Shown one piece after another: positions 6,084 through 9,130 of a DNA stretch of 9,130 nucleotides. The notes beneath the pieces were generated by a model. The model ran no database searches, had not been told where the DNA came from, and saw only the letters and a list, made by a program, of their open reading frames with translations. The position numbers and the translations under genes are program-made. How positions within the stretch are numbered: position 1 is the stretch's first letter; each line of letters opens with the position of its first letter. Origin of the DNA: Microbacteriaceae bacterium (GTDB lineage: Bacteria; Actinomycetota; Actinomycetes; Actinomycetales; Microbacteriaceae); assembly GCA_011620705.1 (NCBI GenBank), contig WOYR01000134.1:23540-32669 (forward strand). The letters are read 5' to 3'.

Positions 6084-7000
6084 CCGCAACCGAGATGAGC
6101 CCGTTCATCGGCTCCGCCATCACGGAGGAGCAGCAGGAGCAGCAGGAGCAGCTCGCGGCGGCGATCGGCGTCGCCGACATGCCCGTCTCGCGCAAAGCCA
6201 TCACGACGCAGGGACAGCGCATCTCCCGAGGAGTCCGCGCGGCCCTGCCGCCGATCGCCGTCTTCCTCGTCGTGCTGGCGGCGTGGTACGGGGTGAACGC
6301 GGTGCTCGGCGCGCGCAACTTCCTCGTCCCCCGCCCCGACCAGGTGATCACCGAGGCGATCGTCGGCAGGACCGGCCAGGGGCTGCAGATCCTGCAGAGC
6401 CTGCTGCTCACCGCCGAGGTGGCGGTCATCGGCCTCGCGATCGCGTCGGTGCTCGGCATCCTGTGGGCGGTGCTGATGTCGCAGTTCCGCTGGTTCCAGC
6501 GCTCGACCTACCCCTACGCGGTGATCCTGCAGTGCATCCCGATCCTGGCCCTCGTGCCGCTCATCGGAGTCTGGTTCGGCTACGAGCTCAACGCCCGCAT
6601 CATCGTCTGCGTCATGATCGCGCTCTTCCCCATGGTGGCGAACACCCTGTTCGGCCTCCAATCGGTGGAGAAGTCGCAGCGCGAGCTGTTCCAGCTGCAG
6701 AGGGCATCGCGATTCACGGTGCTGACGAAACTGCAGTTCCCGGCGGCGCTGCCGTCGATCTTCGTGGGCCTTCGCACCTCGGCCGGCCTGGCGGTGGTCG
6801 GCGCCATCGTGGGCGACTTCTTCTTCCAGCGCGGGACGCCCGGCATCGGCTCGCTGATGCAGACGTACACGCGGCTGCTCAGCTATCCGCAGCTGTTCGC
6901 GGCGATCATCGGCGCCTCGTTGCTCGGCGTTCTGATGTTCTTCATCTTCGGCCTGATCGGCAAAGTCGCCGTCGGCAAGTGGTACGACCCGGCCAACTGA
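6080..7000 (+). CDS. ABC transporter permease, NitT/TauT (SsuC/TauC-like) type
   Basis: The 306-residue protein has a charged, glutamine-rich N-terminal tail of about 55 residues. About six hydrophobic segments follow, near 56-76, 107-133, 145-166, 170-191, 226-250 and 274-298. The cytoplasmic coupling (EAA-like) loop is seen near 205-235 (LQRASRFTVLTKLQFPAALPS, then GLRTSAG). This is the BPD_transp_1 fold of permeases for nitrate, taurine, sulfonate or thiamine-precursor uptake. A homodimer would work with the upstream ATPase and the downstream lipoprotein. ATG 6080 shares ATGA with the ATPase stop. The N-terminal tail is longer than I expect for the family and carries a GAGCAGCAG microsatellite (EQQEQQEQ), which is unlikely to matter for transport. 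Confidence 0.92.
   Translation: MTATEMSPFIGSAITEEQQEQQEQLAAAIGVADMPVSRKAITTQGQRISRGVRAALPPIAVFLVVLAAWYGVNAVLGARNFLVPRPDQVITEAIVGRTGQGLQILQSLLLTAEVAVIGLAIASVLGILWAVLMSQFRWFQRSTYPYAVILQCIPILALVPLIGVWFGYELNARIIVCVMIALFPMVANTLFGLQSVEKSQRELFQLQRASRFTVLTKLQFPAALPSIFVGLRTSAGLAVVGAIVGDFFFQRGTPGIGSLMQTYTRLLSYPQLFAAIIGASLLGVLMFFIFGLIGKVAVGKWYDPAN
6128..6151 (+). repeat. GAGCAGCAG microsatellite in the permease N-terminus
   Basis: Two full 9-bp units (6128-6136, 6137-6145) and two thirds of a third (6146-6151) encode EQQ repeats. The unit is a multiple of three, so copy-number changes would keep the reading frame. Confidence 0.8.
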
Positions 7001-7002
7001 CC

Positions 7003-7024
7003 GGGCGCACTGGGTGCAATGCCC
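7003..7024 (+). other. Hairpin between permease and binding-protein genes
   Basis: GGGCGCAC (7003-7010) can pair with GTGC (7014-7017) and GCCC (7021-7024), leaving a TGG loop and a 3-base AAT bulge. It starts 3 bp after the permease stop. Such intercistronic hairpins often protect or separate the message of a highly expressed binding protein; here this is inference. The rest of the 84-bp gap is C-rich and I see nothing else in it. Confidence 0.35.
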
Positions 7025-7084
7025 ACCCTCCGCACCATCCCTGCACCACCCCCCCGCACCGCACGTCCGATGAAAGAGAGACAC

Positions 7085-8257
7085 ATGCACAAGATCCACC
7101 GCCTGGTGGCCGTCGTCGGAGCCGTCGCGCTCACGGCGACCCTGGCCGCCTGTTCCGGCACCTCGTCCACCGGCCCCTCCGCCTCGGCGGCCAGCGCGAC
7201 CGTCGACCTGGCAGCCGCCGGGTGCCCCTCCACCATCGTCATCCAGACCGACTGGAACCCCGAGTCGGAGCACGGGCACCTCTACCAGATGCTCGGCAAG
7301 GACGCGGTCATCGACTCCGAGAAGAAGTCGGTGTCGGGCACCCTCGAGCTCGACGGCAAGTCGACCGGCGTCAAGGTCGAGATCCGTGCAGGCGGTCCGG
7401 CGATCGGCTACAGCGGCGTCGGCGCGCAGATGTACACCGACACCTCCATCACGATGGGGTACATCACCACGGACGACCAGATCGCCAACTCGGCCAAGAC
7501 CCCGACGAAGGCCTTCTTCGCGCCGCTGGACGAGAGCCCGATCATGGTGATGTGGGACCCGAAGACCTACCCTGACGTCACGACCATCAAGGAGCTCGGT
7601 CAGGCGCTGACCAAGACGGGCGGCGTCTGGCGCTTCTTCTCCGGCTCGGCATACATCGACTACCTGACGGATGCGGGCTTCATGACCAAGGCCGAGCAGG
7701 ACTCCAGCTACGACGGCACCCCCGCGAACTTCGTGGCCGCCGGCGGCAAGGACGTCCAGCAGGGCTTCGCCTCGGCCGAGCCATACATCTACGAGCACGA
7801 GGTCCCGGCCTGGAACAAGCCGGTCAAGTACGCGCTCGTGTCGTCGACCGGCTGGGACCCCTACCAGTCCGAGATGGCGGTCCGCACCGCGGACTTCGAG
7901 AAGCTGACCCCCTGCCTCAAGGCGCTGACCCCGGTGCTGCAGCAGGAGGAGGTCGACTACTTCGCCAATCCGAAGGCTGCTGACGCCCTGATCCAGACCC
8001 TGGTGAAGGACTACAACACCGGCTGGGTCTACAGCCCCGGCGTCGCCGACTACTCGCGCAAGACGATGATCTCCGACAAGCTGGTCGGCAACGGCACGAA
8101 CTCGACCATCGGCGACTTCGACAAGGCCCGGATGGACAAGTTCTTCACGACGGCATCCGCCATCTACACGAAGCTCGGGACCGCGATCGATCCCAAGCTG
8201 ACGGCAGATGACCTGTACACCAACGAGTTCATCGACACCTCGATCGGGCTGAAGTAG
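7085..8257 (+). CDS. ABC transporter substrate-binding lipoprotein, NMT1/THI5-like (TauA-type)
   Basis: The 390-residue protein begins with a lipoprotein signal peptide: positive MHKIHR, a hydrophobic core, and the lipobox LAAC with Cys23 as the lipidated residue. A serine/alanine-rich linker follows. The mature part starts with IVIQTDWNPESEHGHLYQML, the W-x-P-x-x-E-H-G pattern I associate with NMT1/ThiY-like pyrimidine-precursor or related binding proteins. Cys47 and Cys277 could form a disulfide outside the membrane. It should be anchored on the outer face and deliver the solute to the permease. The frame opens at ATG 7019 and again at ATG 7070. I chose ATG 7085 because AAAGAGAG lies 4 bp upstream and it gives a textbook signal peptide. 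The gene uses strongly preferred codons (AAG, GAC, ATC), consistent with high expression. The ligand cannot be read from sequence. Confidence 0.92.
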   Translation: MHKIHRLVAVVGAVALTATLAACSGTSSTGPSASAASATVDLAAAGCPSTIVIQTDWNPESEHGHLYQMLGKDAVIDSEKKSVSGTLELDGKSTGVKVEIRAGGPAIGYSGVGAQMYTDTSITMGYITTDDQIANSAKTPTKAFFAPLDESPIMVMWDPKTYPDVTTIKELGQALTKTGGVWRFFSGSAYIDYLTDAGFMTKAEQDSSYDGTPANFVAAGGKDVQQGFASAEPYIYEHEVPAWNKPVKYALVSSTGWDPYQSEMAVRTADFEKLTPCLKALTPVLQQEEVDYFANPKAADALIQTLVKDYNTGWVYSPGVADYSRKTMISDKLVGNGTNSTIGDFDKARMDKFFTTASAIYTKLGTAIDPKLTADDLYTNEFIDTSIGLK

Positions 8258-8271
8258 CAGCATCCCCTCGG

Positions 8272-8315
8272 CGCCCCCGGTTCCGTTCCGCCTCGGCGGG
8301 CCGGGACCGGGGGCG
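8272..8315 (+). terminator. Strong nested hairpin after the binding-protein gene, terminator or attenuator
   Basis: Arms CGCCCCCGGTTCC (8272-8284) and GGGACCGGGGGCG (8303-8315) form a 13-bp stem with one G-U pair. Inside the loop CCGC (8288-8291) and GCGG (8296-8299) form a second stem closed by CTCG. It starts 15 bp after the stop of the binding protein. No T-tract follows, which is common for actinobacterial terminators. As the creatininase-family gene follows only 27 bp later, it may act as a partial terminator or as a stabiliser of the upstream message. Confidence 0.7.
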
Positions 8316-8342
8316 TCACCACGACAGAGCTCAGGAGACGAG

Positions 8343-9128
8343 ATGACCCGCAAGTTCGCCGAGTTGAGCGGCCCCGCCGTGTCCTCGATCATGACGGATC
8401 ACTCGATCCTGGTCGTCCCGATCGGGGCGGTCGAGCACCACGGCCCTCACCTGCCGCTCCTCACCGACTCGCTGACGGCAGAAGCCGTCGCGGATGCCGC
8501 AATCACCCTCGGCCTCGACGCCGGCCTCGATCTGTGGCAGCTCCCCACCCTCTCGCTCGGCAAATCCGACGAGCACTACTGGGCGCCGGGAACCCTCTGG
8601 CTCAGCGCGAGCACTCTCATGGCGGTCCTGGAGGATCTCGGCCGCTCGATCGCGTCGACACCCGCCAGCAAGCTCGTCTTCATGAACGGGCACGGAGGCA
8701 ACGTCGCGCTGCTGCAGGTCGCCGTGCGGCAACTGCGCCGGATGTTCGGGCTGCAGACCTTCGTGATGCCCGCGATGCGGGTCGCGGCCGGCACCGGCGA
8801 GAGCGGCGAGCCCGACGAGTTCGGGCAGGGCATCCACGGCGGCTACGCCGAGACCTCGGTCGTCATGCATCTGCGGCCGGACCTCGTCGACGAGTCGCTG
8901 TTCGCCCGCAACGTCCCCGAGCAGATGGCCGGCTATCAGCACCTCGGTTTCAACGGCAAGCCGGTGCAGTTCGGCTGGCTGAGCAACGATTTCGGCCCGA
9001 GCGGTGTGATCGGCGATCCGAGCGGCGCCAGCGCCGAAGCCGGCCGCCGCGGTTTCGAATCGAGCGTCGCGCTCGCCGTCGAGGCTTTGCACGAGATCGA
9101 CCGCTTCTCCCTCCCCGCGCGCGGCTAG
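8343..9128 (+). CDS. Creatininase-family metal-dependent amidohydrolase
   Basis: The 261-residue protein is of full family length with the expected motifs. These are PIGAVEHHGPHLPLLTD with metal ligands Glu31, His33 and Asp42, the GTLWLS strand after SDEHYWAPG, NGHGGN (115-120, His117), and HGGYAETS with Glu170. This family covers creatinine amidohydrolase, the FAPy deformylase ArfB and the peptidase-like MftE. From memory, true creatininase has NGHYEN, where the Glu is a metal ligand; this protein has NGHGGN, so creatinine hydrolysis is not the safe reading. I infer hydrolysis of a cyclic or linear amide taken up by the upstream ABC system. The ATG has AGGAG 5 bp upstream. The gene is 85 bp after the binding protein, behind a strong hairpin, so it may be expressed at a lower level than the transporter. 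Confidence 0.9.
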   Translation: MTRKFAELSGPAVSSIMTDHSILVVPIGAVEHHGPHLPLLTDSLTAEAVADAAITLGLDAGLDLWQLPTLSLGKSDEHYWAPGTLWLSASTLMAVLEDLGRSIASTPASKLVFMNGHGGNVALLQVAVRQLRRMFGLQTFVMPAMRVAAGTGESGEPDEFGQGIHGGYAETSVVMHLRPDLVDESLFARNVPEQMAGYQHLGFNGKPVQFGWLSNDFGPSGVIGDPSGASAEAGRRGFESSVALAVEALHEIDRFSLPARG

Positions 9129-9130
9129 CC

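Noticed and set aside
7019..7084. Longer binding protein starting at ATG 7019
   Set aside because: It would put a proline-rich stretch ahead of the signal peptide; ATG 7085 gives a standard lipoprotein leader.
5915..8392. Very long minus-strand open frame (825 codons) opposite the ABC genes
   Set aside because: It is a GC-rich antisense shadow: the predicted protein is low-complexity, rich in Arg, Gly, Asp and His, has no recognisable domain, and covers three genes with clear motifs on the plus strand.

Overview
The window is high-GC DNA (codon third positions are mostly G or C) with frequent GTG starts, short 4-bp gene overlaps and GAGG/AGGAG ribosome binding sites. This fits a high-GC Gram-positive actinobacterium. 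The frequent gatgcc/gcatcc words look like Microbacteriaceae (Microbacterium and relatives), but that is an impression and not a proof. Nine protein genes cover almost all of it. I see no rRNA, tRNA, CRISPR array or insertion sequence.

Layout. Positions 1-3337 hold a leftward operon. It runs from a CodA/cytosine-deaminase-like amidohydrolase (2081-3337) to an SDR dehydrogenase (1335-2084, GTGA overlap) and then an FAD-linked (VAO/GlcD-type) oxidoreductase (1-1318), whose last residues are cut off by the left edge. A 212-bp divergent control region (3338-3549) follows. Rightward from it come an XRE-cupin regulator (3550-4176) and a phthalate-dioxygenase-reductase-type flavin/[2Fe-2S] reductase (4190-5158). 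After a second control region of 139 bp come an ABC importer of the NitT/TauT-NMT1 type, made of ATPase (5298-6083), permease (6080-7000) and lipoprotein substrate-binding protein (7085-8257). A strong nested hairpin (8272-8315) and a creatininase-family metallohydrolase (8343-9128) close the window.

Working model. The set looks like a self-contained catabolic locus for a small, probably nitrogen-containing (amide, lactam or heterocyclic) compound. The ABC system would bring it in, and two different metal-dependent amidohydrolases would open or deaminate it. The SDR and the FAD enzyme would oxidise products, and the reductase would feed electrons to an oxygenase that is not encoded here. The XRE-cupin protein would sense the substrate or a product. 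The substrate cannot be read from the sequence.

The strongest non-coding signal is a pair of related 18-bp elements, TGTTRG-N4-ATCAACAT. One lies upstream of the leftward operon and one upstream of the ABC operon, each in the same orientation relative to the gene it precedes. Together they look like the operators of one regulon.
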